A stretch of DNA of 64,000 nucleotides from Jiulongibacter sediminis (GTDB lineage: Bacteria > Bacteroidota > Bacteroidia > Cytophagales > Spirosomataceae): positions 1,178,001-1,242,000 of the forward strand of contig NZ_LGTQ01000005.1 in the NCBI RefSeq assembly GCF_001306455.1. The letters run 5' to 3'. This document shows, piece after piece, positions 8,592 to 16,923 of the stretch. The notes under the pieces were generated by a model that was not told the DNA's origin, searched no databases, and saw only the letters and a list, made by a program, of their open reading frames with translations. Both the position numbers and the translations under genes were made by a program. Within the stretch, counting starts at the first letter, position 1, and each line of letters begins with the position of its first letter.

Positions 8592-9060
8592 ATTTCACTT
8601 CCTTAAGTTCAAAATGAAAAGGCAAAAACTGGTTAACATCAGATGCCACAAAAACCTGATCTGTCAAATCCCACATCCAGACTTCAATAGGACTTTTTTG
8701 ACGATTCCGGATATCTGAAATTACCTGCAGACAACCGGCACAGGGCACAAGCGGGACCGGTACTTCATACTTCTCTGACTTGGCACAGACCGCTATTCGA
8801 ATAACCCTATCTGACAAATCTTTGGCACATTGAAAAAGGGCAACCCGCTCAGCACAGAGACCGGAGGGAAAAGAGGAATTCTCCTGATTAGCACCGAGAA
8901 CTACCTCTCCACTTTCTAATTGCACCGCACAGCCTACATAAAATTCGGAATATGGAGCATAAGATTTTTGGGTAGCCTCCAAACTTTGTTTGAGAAAACT
9001 CTGGTCAGTTTCCCTGAGACTTTGGAAGGAAATTGGTTGCAATTCTACGTTCTTTTTCAT
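8590..9060 (-). CDS. cdd: Cytidine deaminase
   Basis: Zinc hydrolase of pyrimidine salvage that turns (deoxy)cytidine into (deoxy)uridine in the cytoplasm. The 156-residue length fits the homotetrameric class. Zinc ligands are in CAE (69-71, with Glu70-71 region providing the proton shuttle) and PCAGC (106-110); the tetrameric class uses three cysteines as seen here. The substrate segment YAPYSEFYVGCAV (34-46) is also present. The ATG at 9060 is unambiguous. It is a single gene, convergent with the Gfo/Idh gene and divergent from the next gene. Confidence 0.93.
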   Translation of the reverse strand: MKKNVELQPISFQSLRETDQSFLKQSLEATQKSYAPYSEFYVGCAVQLESGEVVLGANQENSSFPSGLCAERVALFQCAKDLSDRVIRIAVCAKSEKYEVPVPLVPCAGCLQVISDIRNRQKSPIEVWMWDLTDQVFVASDVNQFLPFHFELKEVK

Positions 9061-9167
9061 GAGTTTGCTGTTGTAGTGTAATCAGAAGTTAGTATCAAAG
9101 AATCTGACCTCCGTCATACTTATTGAGCTCAATCTACACTAATTTGTTTGAACAAAACGACGTTAGT

Positions 9168-10169
9168 ATGAAAACAACATATTGGAGCTTCCTGATTCTA
9201 TTAAGCCTTTCACTAGCCTGCCGAACTCAAAGAACTGTTGTCGTTGAGCCTAGTAGTTATGATATTTCCGATAATCTTGATCTTAAAGCGGTCGGTGATT
9301 TATTTGGCCGCTCAAGGGATTTAAGGGAGTTTGAACGTAAGCTAAACGACCCCGAAAACCGAATTTCTAACCTTGATCTTAATGGAGATGGTTTTGTGGA
9401 CTATCTGAGGGTAATGGAGTCAACTCAGGGGTATACTCATGTGGTAACCATCCAAGCAGCCATTGGTCAGGACCTATTTCAGGATGTCGCCACCATTGAT
9501 GTAGACCGTGACAGGAATCAAAGAGCTTATGTTCAGATCATTGGTCACCCTTATTTCTATGGGCCGGGTTACATCATTCAGCCATCCTATTATTACACTC
9601 CACTATTTTATGATACATTCTGGAACTCCGGCTACATGATTTGGAGATCGCCGTATTATTACAACTATTATCCCTCCTATTTCTCGCCATGGAGACCATT
9701 TACCATCAATAATTATATCACTCACATCCATCAGTACCGCGATAACAGAGTAAATTATATCATTGCCGAGCAAAGGAGAAGCAGCACGGCTTCACAATTG
9801 CAAAACAATATTCAACGGAATGATTATACCTCAAAAAATCCTCAGCAATCATTTACTCAAAGAAATCAGGACGTGAGAAACAAGGCTGAAATGGTGGAGC
9901 GTAGAGACAGAACTCAGCAATCTGATAATATCAGAAGGCAAACGCCTTCAAGCCGGGAAACCAGCCCAAGCCGAACTCAACGAGACACAAGAACCCGGAC
10001 TGAAACACCTTCTAACAGAGACAGCGGTAAGGAAAGACAGCGACAGCCGAGTAGTACCAGATCAAATGACTCTGACAGTCGTGGAAGCAGCAGCTCAGAC
10101 AGAAGTGGCGGTTCATCACGGGGAAGCAGCTCTTCCGTTGGATCGAGCCGTGGTAGTGGAAGAAATTAA
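9168..10169 (+). CDS. Probable lipoprotein with Tyr-rich core and Ser/Arg/Gln-rich tail, function unknown
   Basis: I do not recognise a named family. The ATG at 9168 is chosen over a TTG at 9123 because it gives a clean lipoprotein signal (SFLILLSLSLACRTQ), 333 residues. After a leader comes a segment with one EF-hand-like loop, DLNGDGFVDYLRV, and a beta-rich part. A strongly aromatic stretch follows (QPSYYYTPLFYDTFWNSGYM, then SPYYYNYYPSYFSPW). The last 110 or so residues are low complexity: Arg/Gln/Thr/Ser-rich, ending in Ser-Gly-Arg repeats such as DRSGGSSRGSSSSVGSSRGS. Such a basic disordered tail could bind anionic polymers or the cell wall; this is inference. A strong terminator follows at once. 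Confidence 0.7.
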   Translation: MKTTYWSFLILLSLSLACRTQRTVVVEPSSYDISDNLDLKAVGDLFGRSRDLREFERKLNDPENRISNLDLNGDGFVDYLRVMESTQGYTHVVTIQAAIGQDLFQDVATIDVDRDRNQRAYVQIIGHPYFYGPGYIIQPSYYYTPLFYDTFWNSGYMIWRSPYYYNYYPSYFSPWRPFTINNYITHIHQYRDNRVNYIIAEQRRSSTASQLQNNIQRNDYTSKNPQQSFTQRNQDVRNKAEMVERRDRTQQSDNIRRQTPSSRETSPSRTQRDTRTRTETPSNRDSGKERQRQPSSTRSNDSDSRGSSSSDRSGGSSRGSSSSVGSSRGSGRN

Positions 10170-10172
10170 ACT

Positions 10173-10200
10173 GAAAAAGCCCCGAAATCGGGGCTTTTTC
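10173..10200. terminator. Rho-independent terminator
   Basis: GAAAAAGCCCCGA paired with TCGGGGCTTTTTC around a tight AA loop, right after the stop at 10169 and before the convergent DUF2911 gene. The stem is symmetrical enough to work in both directions. Confidence 0.9.
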
Positions 10201-10219
10201 AATTATCAATATTTCCTTT

Positions 10220-10792
10220 TTAAAGTATCTCAATAGGAAACTCGACAACCGTATTTTCCCAACCGGCTTTCAGATGAGCAACTCCCGGAGAGCCCTCATA
10301 AAAAATAATAGAAAAAGCCTCAAGTGTCTTCTCTGATTTTGCGGTAGGAGCTGAAACCGAAGCAAGCGTCTTTGAGGTGTCATACCCATAATTACCCCAT
10401 CCATCTAATCTTGGATGCACATGAAGGGTCCATTGATTTTCTGAAGGCGTACAGTATAAAGTGTAACGACCAGGAGCTAAAACCGTCTCTCCTACTTTTA
10501 CATTCGTGTAAAAAGTAATTTCAGTAGATTCATTTGCACCGAATCTCCAGTCCTGATCATACTTCACTAATTCGCCAAAAATCTTACGACCTTTCATTAA
10601 AGGACGAGAGTAAATCACTTTAATTCTCGGCATTAAAGCTGCTTTTTCGTCCGCCGTTTTAGAGAAACCTGCCCGATGAGCTCCATTCGGATAATAGGCT
10701 AAATCCATGACACTTTGGTCTACCTCAGCAAACTCCTGAGCCGAAACCTGATAACTCAATGCCACCAGAAGGGCAATAATCATTTTTTTCAT
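10220..10792 (-). CDS. DUF2911 family exported protein
   Basis: 190-residue protein, start taken at the ATG at 10792 because it opens a typical signal peptide (KKMIIALLVALSYQVSAQ). The mature part matches the DUF2911 family pattern as I know it: KVIYSRPLMKGRKIFGELV, YDQDWRFGANESTEITF, then a beta-sandwich with GRYTLYCTPSENQWTLHVH and a final EAFSIIFYEGSPGVAHLKA-type strand region. The family is widespread in Bacteroidota, periplasmic or outer-membrane associated, with no known biochemical role. It is transcribed alone. Upstream, 10793-10979 is a divergent promoter region shared with the SGNH lipase operon. Confidence 0.8.
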   Translation of the reverse strand: MKKMIIALLVALSYQVSAQEFAEVDQSVMDLAYYPNGAHRAGFSKTADEKAALMPRIKVIYSRPLMKGRKIFGELVKYDQDWRFGANESTEITFYTNVKVGETVLAPGRYTLYCTPSENQWTLHVHPRLDGWGNYGYDTSKTLASVSAPTAKSEKTLEAFSIIFYEGSPGVAHLKAGWENTVVEFPIEIL

Positions 10793-10979
10793 TCTTACGA
10801 TTTTATTGTTCGTTTGAAAGTAAGAAGAATACACATCTTCTGAAAGAAAAGAATAGTAAACCAATCTGTTTTGAAGATCAAAAAAGATAATTGCAATGAC
10901 TTGGAATCAAATCAAGCCGTTCATCTGTTTCCAATGAATGAACGTATATTGAGCCTTAATCAGCCTTCCAAATTATCAA

Positions 10980-11666
10980 ATGAAGTATCTATTTCTCATC
11001 ATTTCAGTATTTGTGGTAGCCTGTCAGAAAAAAACAGCTCCATCTTCTTCAGCTTTGGGTTCTTCCCTCAGGTATTTGGCTCTGGGCGATTCCTATACCA
11101 TAGGCGAGAGTGTAGCTGAGGAAAAAAGATGGCCCGTTCAATTATCAACTAAACTTCAAGCTGATGGTTTTGACATGGGTCAACCACAAATCATTGCCCG
11201 TACAGGATGGACTACGGATGAACTGGATCGGGGAATCAATCAGGCCAATCCTATGGGTGAATTTGACTTGGTTTCACTACTTATTGGCGTAAACAATCAA
11301 TACCGCGGAAGATCGTCCACTGAATTTGCAAGTGAGTTTGAGGCCTTACTCAAAAGAGCCATCGATTTTGCGAATGGTAAAAAGGAAAGAGTTTTCGTGG
11401 TTTCCATCCCTGATTATGGTGTAACCCCTTTTGCCATAAACAGAAACCCGGATAAAATTGGCAGGGAGATCGATGAATTCAATGCAGCACAGAAAAGAAT
11501 CTGCGAAAAATATCAAATCGATTTTTACGATATTTCTCCGATTTCAAGAGAAGCTGACCAAAAGCCTTCTTTGGTGGCCGGGGATGGGCTTCATCCCTCA
11601 GGTGAAATGTACAAGCTGTGGGTAGAATCATTCTATGATAAGGTCAAACAAAAACTTGGTAAATGA
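10980..11666 (+). CDS. SGNH/GDSL hydrolase lipoprotein
   Basis: Serine esterase/lipase of the SGNH clan, 228 residues. The lipoprotein signal MKYLFLIISVFVVAC ends in a lipobox-type VVAC, so it is an envelope protein. Block I LALGDSYTIGE has the nucleophile Ser38. Block III GVNNQYR supplies the oxyanion Asn. Block V DGLHPSG holds Asp202 and His205 of the triad. The substrate (acyl esters, lysophospholipid or acetylated sugars) cannot be told. Its stop overlaps the kynureninase ATG by 4 bases (ATGA), so the two are translationally coupled, with msrA 38 bases further on. Confidence 0.85.
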   Translation: MKYLFLIISVFVVACQKKTAPSSSALGSSLRYLALGDSYTIGESVAEEKRWPVQLSTKLQADGFDMGQPQIIARTGWTTDELDRGINQANPMGEFDLVSLLIGVNNQYRGRSSTEFASEFEALLKRAIDFANGKKERVFVVSIPDYGVTPFAINRNPDKIGREIDEFNAAQKRICEKYQIDFYDISPISREADQKPSLVAGDGLHPSGEMYKLWVESFYDKVKQKLGK

Positions 11667-12931
11667 ATTTGAGAGAAATAGCCCTGCAAAAAGACCGTTT
11701 ATCCGACGGTCCGGGGCGATATAAAGATCACTTTGAAATTCCTGATCAGACCATCTATTTGGATGGCAATTCCCTTGGCCCTCCACTAATCAAATCTTTA
11801 GAAGTTGTTAAAAAAACAACTGAAGAAGAATGGCAGAATCGACTCATCAGAAGCTGGAATGAGGATTGGCTTGAAAGCTGGGCAAGGATATCCCATAAAA
11901 TAGCCACGCTGATCAATGCCGAGCCCGGAGAGGTGATTGTGACCGATTCTGTTTCCGTAAATCTGTATAAACTTGCTTTTGCAGCTATTGCTCTGCAGCA
12001 AAACCGAAAAGAAATACTTACCGACAACCTGAATTTTCCATCTGATATTTACGTGCTTCAAGGCCTGACTAAAAACCACTTTCAGGCTAAAATCCTGAAT
12101 ATTCTGGAGCAAAAAAACGAAGACAAGGTTGAAGAAAATATTCTGAATCATATCAACTCAGAAACCGCTTTAGTCACCTTCAGTCATGTCAGCTTTCAAT
12201 CAGCCAGGCGTTATCAGATGGCTGAAATAAATCAAAAAGCTAAAGCCTTTGGAGCTATCAACCTTTGGGACTTCAGTCATTCCATTGGTGCCGTGCCCAT
12301 TGATGTAAAAGCTTCCGGTGTTGATTTGGCTGTTGGATGTACTTATAAATATCTCAATGGTGGCCCGGGGGCACCTGCTTTTCTATTTGTTCGTAAAGAG
12401 CTTCAAAAACAACTGCGAAACCCGATCCAGGGCTGGTTTTCTCATCAAAACCCTTTTGAGTTTGGTTTATCTTTCAAAAGAAAGGAAAACGCCTGGCAGT
12501 TTGCCATCGGCACTCCTTCGGTGATATCCCTGAAGGCAATTGAACCCGGACTTGATTTACATCTGAAAGCCAGTTCAGCCCAATTATGGGAGGAGTCAAA
12601 AGAGCTTTTTGAATATTTTTTACTATATTTTCAGAATTTTCTGAAAGGAAGAAATTTTTCAATTTCATCTTCCTCTAATCCAGAATTTCGAGGTTCTCAT
12701 ATTGCTCTTCATCACTCGGAAGCCTACCGAATAAATCTTTCATTGATACATCCTCGTACATCCGAAAAAACATTTATCACTGATCACCGACCGCCGGATA
12801 TCATCCGAATCGCACTAACTCCGCTTTATTTGGGTTTTAAGGATATCGCAGACTTTTGTGAGCGGCTTATTGAAATTATTGATAGTAAAGAATACGAAAA
12901 TCATTCTTCGGAGAAACTTGGCGTTATTTAA
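11663..12931 (+). CDS. kynU: Kynureninase
   Basis: PLP enzyme that cleaves kynurenine to anthranilate and alanine (or 3-hydroxykynurenine to 3-hydroxyanthranilate), a step in tryptophan catabolism and NAD synthesis. 422 residues is normal. Signatures: YLDGNSLGPP (32-41), DFSHSIGAVPID (203-214) with the PLP-pyridine Asp203, and CTYKYLNGGPGAPAF with Schiff-base Lys229. The distal part has QGWFSHQNPF, typical of kynureninases, which separates it from general class V aminotransferases. Other kyn genes (tryptophan dioxygenase, formamidase, KMO) are not in the window. It is coupled to the preceding SGNH gene by a 4-base overlap. Confidence 0.94.
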   Translation: MNLREIALQKDRLSDGPGRYKDHFEIPDQTIYLDGNSLGPPLIKSLEVVKKTTEEEWQNRLIRSWNEDWLESWARISHKIATLINAEPGEVIVTDSVSVNLYKLAFAAIALQQNRKEILTDNLNFPSDIYVLQGLTKNHFQAKILNILEQKNEDKVEENILNHINSETALVTFSHVSFQSARRYQMAEINQKAKAFGAINLWDFSHSIGAVPIDVKASGVDLAVGCTYKYLNGGPGAPAFLFVRKELQKQLRNPIQGWFSHQNPFEFGLSFKRKENAWQFAIGTPSVISLKAIEPGLDLHLKASSAQLWEESKELFEYFLLYFQNFLKGRNFSISSSSNPEFRGSHIALHHSEAYRINLSLIHPRTSEKTFITDHRPPDIIRIALTPLYLGFKDIADFCERLIEIIDSKEYENHSSEKLGVI

Positions 12932-12969
12932 TTGACTCGACTTTCTCTCGAAGAACTAAAAATTAAACG

Positions 12970-13626
12970 ATGAAAAACTTACTTTTGGCAAGTCTACTAC
13001 CTCTTCTGGCCTTCTTTCAACTTAGAGATTGTGAGGGCGGTAACCAACAAAACTCTGCCTATGAGGCCCCATCTGCCGATGAATTGGCGAAACTAGAAAC
13101 CGCTTATTTTGCCAGCGGCTGCTTCTGGTGCGTAGAAGCCATTTACGAGAGTGTCAAAGGCGTTAAAGAAGTGGTTTCAGGCTATAGTGGAGGGTTTAAA
13201 AACAATCCCACTTACGAACAGGTGGGTCGTAAAACCACGGGGCATGCTGAAACTGTGGCGGTTTATTATGACCCTACCGTGGTCAGTTTTAAAACTTTGG
13301 TTGATGTCTTTTACGGTTCGCAAGACCCTACTACCTACGGACAGCGACCTGACTTTGGCGAGCCCTATCGTTCGATTATTTTCTATGAGAACGATAAAGA
13401 AAAGGCAATTGCTGAGGCGGCCAAGGAGGCTGTTCAAAAGAACTACTCAAAACCCGTGGTTACTGAAATTAAAAAGTTTGAGAAATTTTGGCCGGCAGAA
13501 GACTACCACCAGAATTACGAAAAACTGAACCCAAACCAGCCTTACGTAAGGTCAGTATCGGTACCGAGATTAAACCGTTTTAAAGAGAAGTTTCCTGAGT
13601 TGCTGAAGGAGGGAGAGAAACTTTAA
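12970..13626 (+). CDS. msrA: Exported peptide-methionine (S)-S-oxide reductase
   Basis: Repairs oxidised methionine (S-sulfoxide). 218 residues with a hydrophobic N-terminus (LLLASLLPLLAFFQL) and a Cys at 21, so the protein is exported and perhaps lipid-anchored. Catalytic motif ASGCFWCVEAIYE has the nucleophile Cys51 and an extra Cys54. SGYSGGFKNNPTYEQVG and GHAETV are standard MsrA segments. The C-terminal region (YHQNYEKLNPNQPYVRSV) contains no cysteine, so the usual distal resolving Cys is absent; Cys54 may do this job, or an external reductant may. It is the last gene of the SGNH-kynU-msrA operon. No MsrB domain is fused. Confidence 0.92.
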   Translation: MKNLLLASLLPLLAFFQLRDCEGGNQQNSAYEAPSADELAKLETAYFASGCFWCVEAIYESVKGVKEVVSGYSGGFKNNPTYEQVGRKTTGHAETVAVYYDPTVVSFKTLVDVFYGSQDPTTYGQRPDFGEPYRSIIFYENDKEKAIAEAAKEAVQKNYSKPVVTEIKKFEKFWPAEDYHQNYEKLNPNQPYVRSVSVPRLNRFKEKFPELLKEGEKL

Positions 13627-13677
13627 ATAAACAATATTCAAATTTCAGTTTTTTGATCCCTGATCATTGAAATTACA

Positions 13678-15993
13678 TTACCGCACCATCACCTTCTTCC
13701 GAATCACAAAATCTCCGGACTGAAGTAACAAATTGTATTTTCCCGGGGCAAGGCCCTGAACTGGTATCTGTACTCGGGTTTTCCAAACGGAAAGCTGCGG
13801 TAGACTGAGGACATGCTTCCCGGCCGCATCAAAAAGGTCGGCTTTAAAATTTTGGTGTGACTCGTAACTTTCAAGATAGATTATTTCAGAGGCAGGATTA
13901 GGGTAAACAAAGACTTTGTCAAAGTCAGTTTCACTTACCGAAAAAGACAAACTATTTGACAATTCTGAAGAACAGGTAAGATCCTCTGAAATTCGACGAA
14001 TTTCTCTGGCGGTATACCTAAAAGTGCCGGGCTCTGAAACTTTCAATACTTCCGTTTCCGAGTCCACCAGCTCTTCATCTCTGAACCATAAAATCTCTGT
14101 ATCAGCCGATTTATCTAGGATCTGAATCCCTGATAAGCCCAAAACAGAAATAGTGGGCGATGGCGGGTTTTCTATTACTGTAAAACTGATTTCTGGAGAT
14201 GATTGAGAAAAACACCCTTCACCATAGGATCCAATATAAGTAAGGTTTTGAGAGTTGGTGAGGCTTCTTTCCTCAAAGACAGAGCTATCTGACCAAACTA
14301 CGGCGTTCCAGTCGCCCAAAGCTTTAAGGTTCAAACCGATGCCTGCACAAACCACAAAAGCCGTATCTGAGGTATGAACCCCGCCATTTGCTTCAACAGC
14401 CATATTTGTTACAAAATCAGGCTTTTCTTGTTTTTCAATGGTCAGAACAGGAGACTGATACTGGCATCCGATACTATTCTCGGCCAGGAAACTATATTGA
14501 CCACGTTCAGAAACCTCGATTTGAGAAGTTGAATCCTCTGTATTCCATACAAAATTCTGATAATTGAGATCGGCAGTCAGCACGTCACTTTCATCAGGAC
14601 AAAGAAGTGTTTTCTCAACTGTGGGAGCCGCCGGAGCATTAAAACGAATAGCTTCAATATTTACCGAGTTACTGAATTTCAAATTGTCGCCCTCAGTCCT
14701 CAATGCAGCATTCCATTGACCATTAGAAAATACTCGTTCCTGAGCTGTCTGGCCGTCGTTCCAGCGATATGCCGAATAACCTTCCGGTATTTTCAATTTT
14801 GCGGAGTTATTGTTTTCACAAAAGATCTCAAACTCCACAAGAGGATCTTCTAAAATGGGTTGACACTGCTCAAAAAAACTTTCGGTAAGCTTGCCTAACC
14901 AGGCATCCGCCAATAACCCAAGCCCTCTTACCTGAGCGGTATTTTGAAAATGAACGCCATCCGGTCTTGGAATTTGAAGGTTATCCGTGAAAGGTCCCTC
15001 AAAAATATTGAACCCCGGCTCATTGATAATTCGCGTTTGGGCATTGATCACGGCATCTGAAAGAAAACCTCCACTGTACGATACCTTTGAGAACATCCAG
15101 GCCACATTTTTGCCATAATCATTTCGGGTATTCTCAATAATCTCCTTGTAATACCCAAAAATCTCATCTTCCCGAGGGACCCCGGGAGAGGTATCTGTCT
15201 CGCCCTGATGCCATAAAACGGCTCTGACACCAAAAAGTGATGCATACTGCTGTAAACTTATTTTCAGGTTATGGTAAGGAAAGCCCAGCTTAAAAAAGTT
15301 TTGAAAGATGGCACTCAGTGTAAATTCATTTCTACTGGCCTGCCACCAGTTATAACTCAGCGTACCCGTTTCGGCTGAATTAAAAAACATAACGGGCACA
15401 CCTAAACGATTCACCAAACTATCCCCGATTTCACCCCAAATCCATGGTGTGAGGCCGTTAGGACCAATATTTGAATTATCATCAAGATGAGAAAACTGCA
15501 ATGGCAGCTGTGGATCGTAGGAGTCAGTGTTATTGTGAAAATCAGCACAATTCACCCGATCATCTTTGCTGCCTGTGCCACCATAATTAGGAACTCCCTG
15601 AGCATTCGATTGACCGGAAATCACAAAAACCTCACCGACCCCAACCTTATTGACCTGATTTTCAAAAACCACATCGCCATTGCTGAAAGCCCGTAACTCT
15701 AATCGATACCAGCCTCCCTTGATGGTCAACGATGACAAAACATAGCCCTTTGCCGACTGATTATCAATATTTTGCCAGGGCAATACCGCCGATTCTTCAC
15801 TACCGGTATATTCAATTAGTCTGGCCTGCACACTATCAACTCTCTGACTTATAGCAGCAGAAATGTAGATTTTGCCCTGATTATTCAAATCTCTCTGAAA
15901 TACACTCCGCTCTACTGGAAAGTGAATATCGAGCTGGGCTCGTGCGGATAAGGAAAGACCTATAAATAGAAAGGCCAGTAGTGATCTTTTCAT
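13678..15993 (-). CDS. T9SS-secreted sialate O-acetylesterase-like (SASA/DUF303) protein
   Basis: 771-residue secreted multidomain protein. A signal peptide (SLLAFLFIGLSLSARAQ) is followed by a short beta domain and then an SGNH-type carbohydrate-esterase domain of the SASA family: FVISGQSNAQG (nucleophile Ser129), VLWHQGETD near 260 and DGVHFQN with the catalytic Asp/His near 340. The middle (about 390-690) holds Ig-like/SprB-type beta domains. The last 75 or so residues are a type A T9SS sorting domain: VFVYPNPASEIIYLE, LFDAAGKHVL, GLAPGKYNLLL, FVIRKKVMVR. It likely removes acetyl groups from polysaccharide outside the cell. The start lies 6 bases after the Nif3-like gene, so they form an operon. 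Confidence 0.85.
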   Translation of the reverse strand: MKRSLLAFLFIGLSLSARAQLDIHFPVERSVFQRDLNNQGKIYISAAISQRVDSVQARLIEYTGSEESAVLPWQNIDNQSAKGYVLSSLTIKGGWYRLELRAFSNGDVVFENQVNKVGVGEVFVISGQSNAQGVPNYGGTGSKDDRVNCADFHNNTDSYDPQLPLQFSHLDDNSNIGPNGLTPWIWGEIGDSLVNRLGVPVMFFNSAETGTLSYNWWQASRNEFTLSAIFQNFFKLGFPYHNLKISLQQYASLFGVRAVLWHQGETDTSPGVPREDEIFGYYKEIIENTRNDYGKNVAWMFSKVSYSGGFLSDAVINAQTRIINEPGFNIFEGPFTDNLQIPRPDGVHFQNTAQVRGLGLLADAWLGKLTESFFEQCQPILEDPLVEFEIFCENNNSAKLKIPEGYSAYRWNDGQTAQERVFSNGQWNAALRTEGDNLKFSNSVNIEAIRFNAPAAPTVEKTLLCPDESDVLTADLNYQNFVWNTEDSTSQIEVSERGQYSFLAENSIGCQYQSPVLTIEKQEKPDFVTNMAVEANGGVHTSDTAFVVCAGIGLNLKALGDWNAVVWSDSSVFEERSLTNSQNLTYIGSYGEGCFSQSSPEISFTVIENPPSPTISVLGLSGIQILDKSADTEILWFRDEELVDSETEVLKVSEPGTFRYTAREIRRISEDLTCSSELSNSLSFSVSETDFDKVFVYPNPASEIIYLESYESHQNFKADLFDAAGKHVLSLPQLSVWKTRVQIPVQGLAPGKYNLLLQSGDFVIRKKVMVR

Positions 15994-15999
15994 GCAGAT

Positions 16000-16839
16000 T
16001 TATTTGCTTCGCCAGTATGGATTTTTAGCCTCAATAAATTCAATTTTCATATTTGGGTAAAAACCCTTGAGCCATTCAGCACAATACTCCATGCCCAATT
16101 CTTCAGAGTCGGCATGCCCCATTACGATAAGGGCTTTATTATGCCCAAGCTCTATAGCATCCTGAACATAGGGCACCGTCTCCCATTCATTACTTTCCCC
16201 GACAATGAGCAACTCACAATCAGGATTGCCTAACATTCTGAAATGTGCACCCGAACCGGCAGCACCCAGTACCATACCCACTTTTGAGAATTTTGCTTCA
16301 GGATCGCCAACAATACGCATTGTTTTAGCACCAAACCGACTTTCAATGTCATTTACAATTTCAGAAAGCGTCATTTCAGGAATGGTATAAGTCCGATCAC
16401 CATTATGGTATTTCTCCCAGCCAAAGCGGCCAATCACTCCTTCGTAAATCTGATCTGGTTTGGTGGCATGAATATGGTCATGAAAACGCCAAACCACCAT
16501 ATTATTATCTTTAATATATTTCAGCTTTTCTTCCTGAACCGGGTCACCAGCATGTGTTTCCAGATTATCAGTATGCGAATAGAAGGTGGGCTCATGGGTG
16601 ATCACAAAATTCAATCCTTTCGCATGGGCTTTTTTGAGTACCTCCATGGTCGCCATAAAAGTAGTGGCGATTCCCGTCACTTCCGTTTCAGGATTTCCAG
16701 CCTTAACGTTATCTACTGTTTGTGAAGCCCAGTCTACCGTAACTTCTGATTTAATTTTTGCGATGACATCATTGACGGTTTGTTGCGAAAAGGATTTAAG
16801 ACTCAGGCTTATCAGTGCCATTAAAAAAAGCTTTCTCAT
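16000..16839 (-). CDS. Exported Nif3-like dinuclear metal-centre protein
   Basis: Nif3/YbgI-superfamily protein of 279 residues. Cytosolic family members bind two metals; the substrate is debated. This copy carries a clear signal peptide (MRKLFLMALISLSLKSFSQQ), so it should act in the periplasm or outside. Candidate metal ligands are seen in NFVITHEP (His82), WRFHDHIH (Asp121 and flanking His) and IVMGHADSEELGM (His242, Glu246), in the family order. GAAGSG (192-197) is also typical. It is directly upstream of the T9SS esterase and 84 bases downstream of a DUF4249 gene on the same strand. That export plus context suggest a role in processing an imported or extracellular compound is inference. 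Confidence 0.82.
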   Translation of the reverse strand: MRKLFLMALISLSLKSFSQQTVNDVIAKIKSEVTVDWASQTVDNVKAGNPETEVTGIATTFMATMEVLKKAHAKGLNFVITHEPTFYSHTDNLETHAGDPVQEEKLKYIKDNNMVVWRFHDHIHATKPDQIYEGVIGRFGWEKYHNGDRTYTIPEMTLSEIVNDIESRFGAKTMRIVGDPEAKFSKVGMVLGAAGSGAHFRMLGNPDCELLIVGESNEWETVPYVQDAIELGHNKALIVMGHADSEELGMEYCAEWLKGFYPNMKIEFIEAKNPYWRSK

Positions 16840-16923
16840 AGAAATAGGAAAAGGTTGAAAAACAAAAATAGCCTTATTTTGCTTTTACCGGCAAGCACTA
16901 CCTTTTTTCTGATTTTATGGTCT

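Noticed and set aside
10012-10248. Minus-strand frame of 78 codons across the SRGS tail region
   Set aside because: Antisense of the repetitive Ser/Arg tail and it crosses the terminator at 10173-10200.
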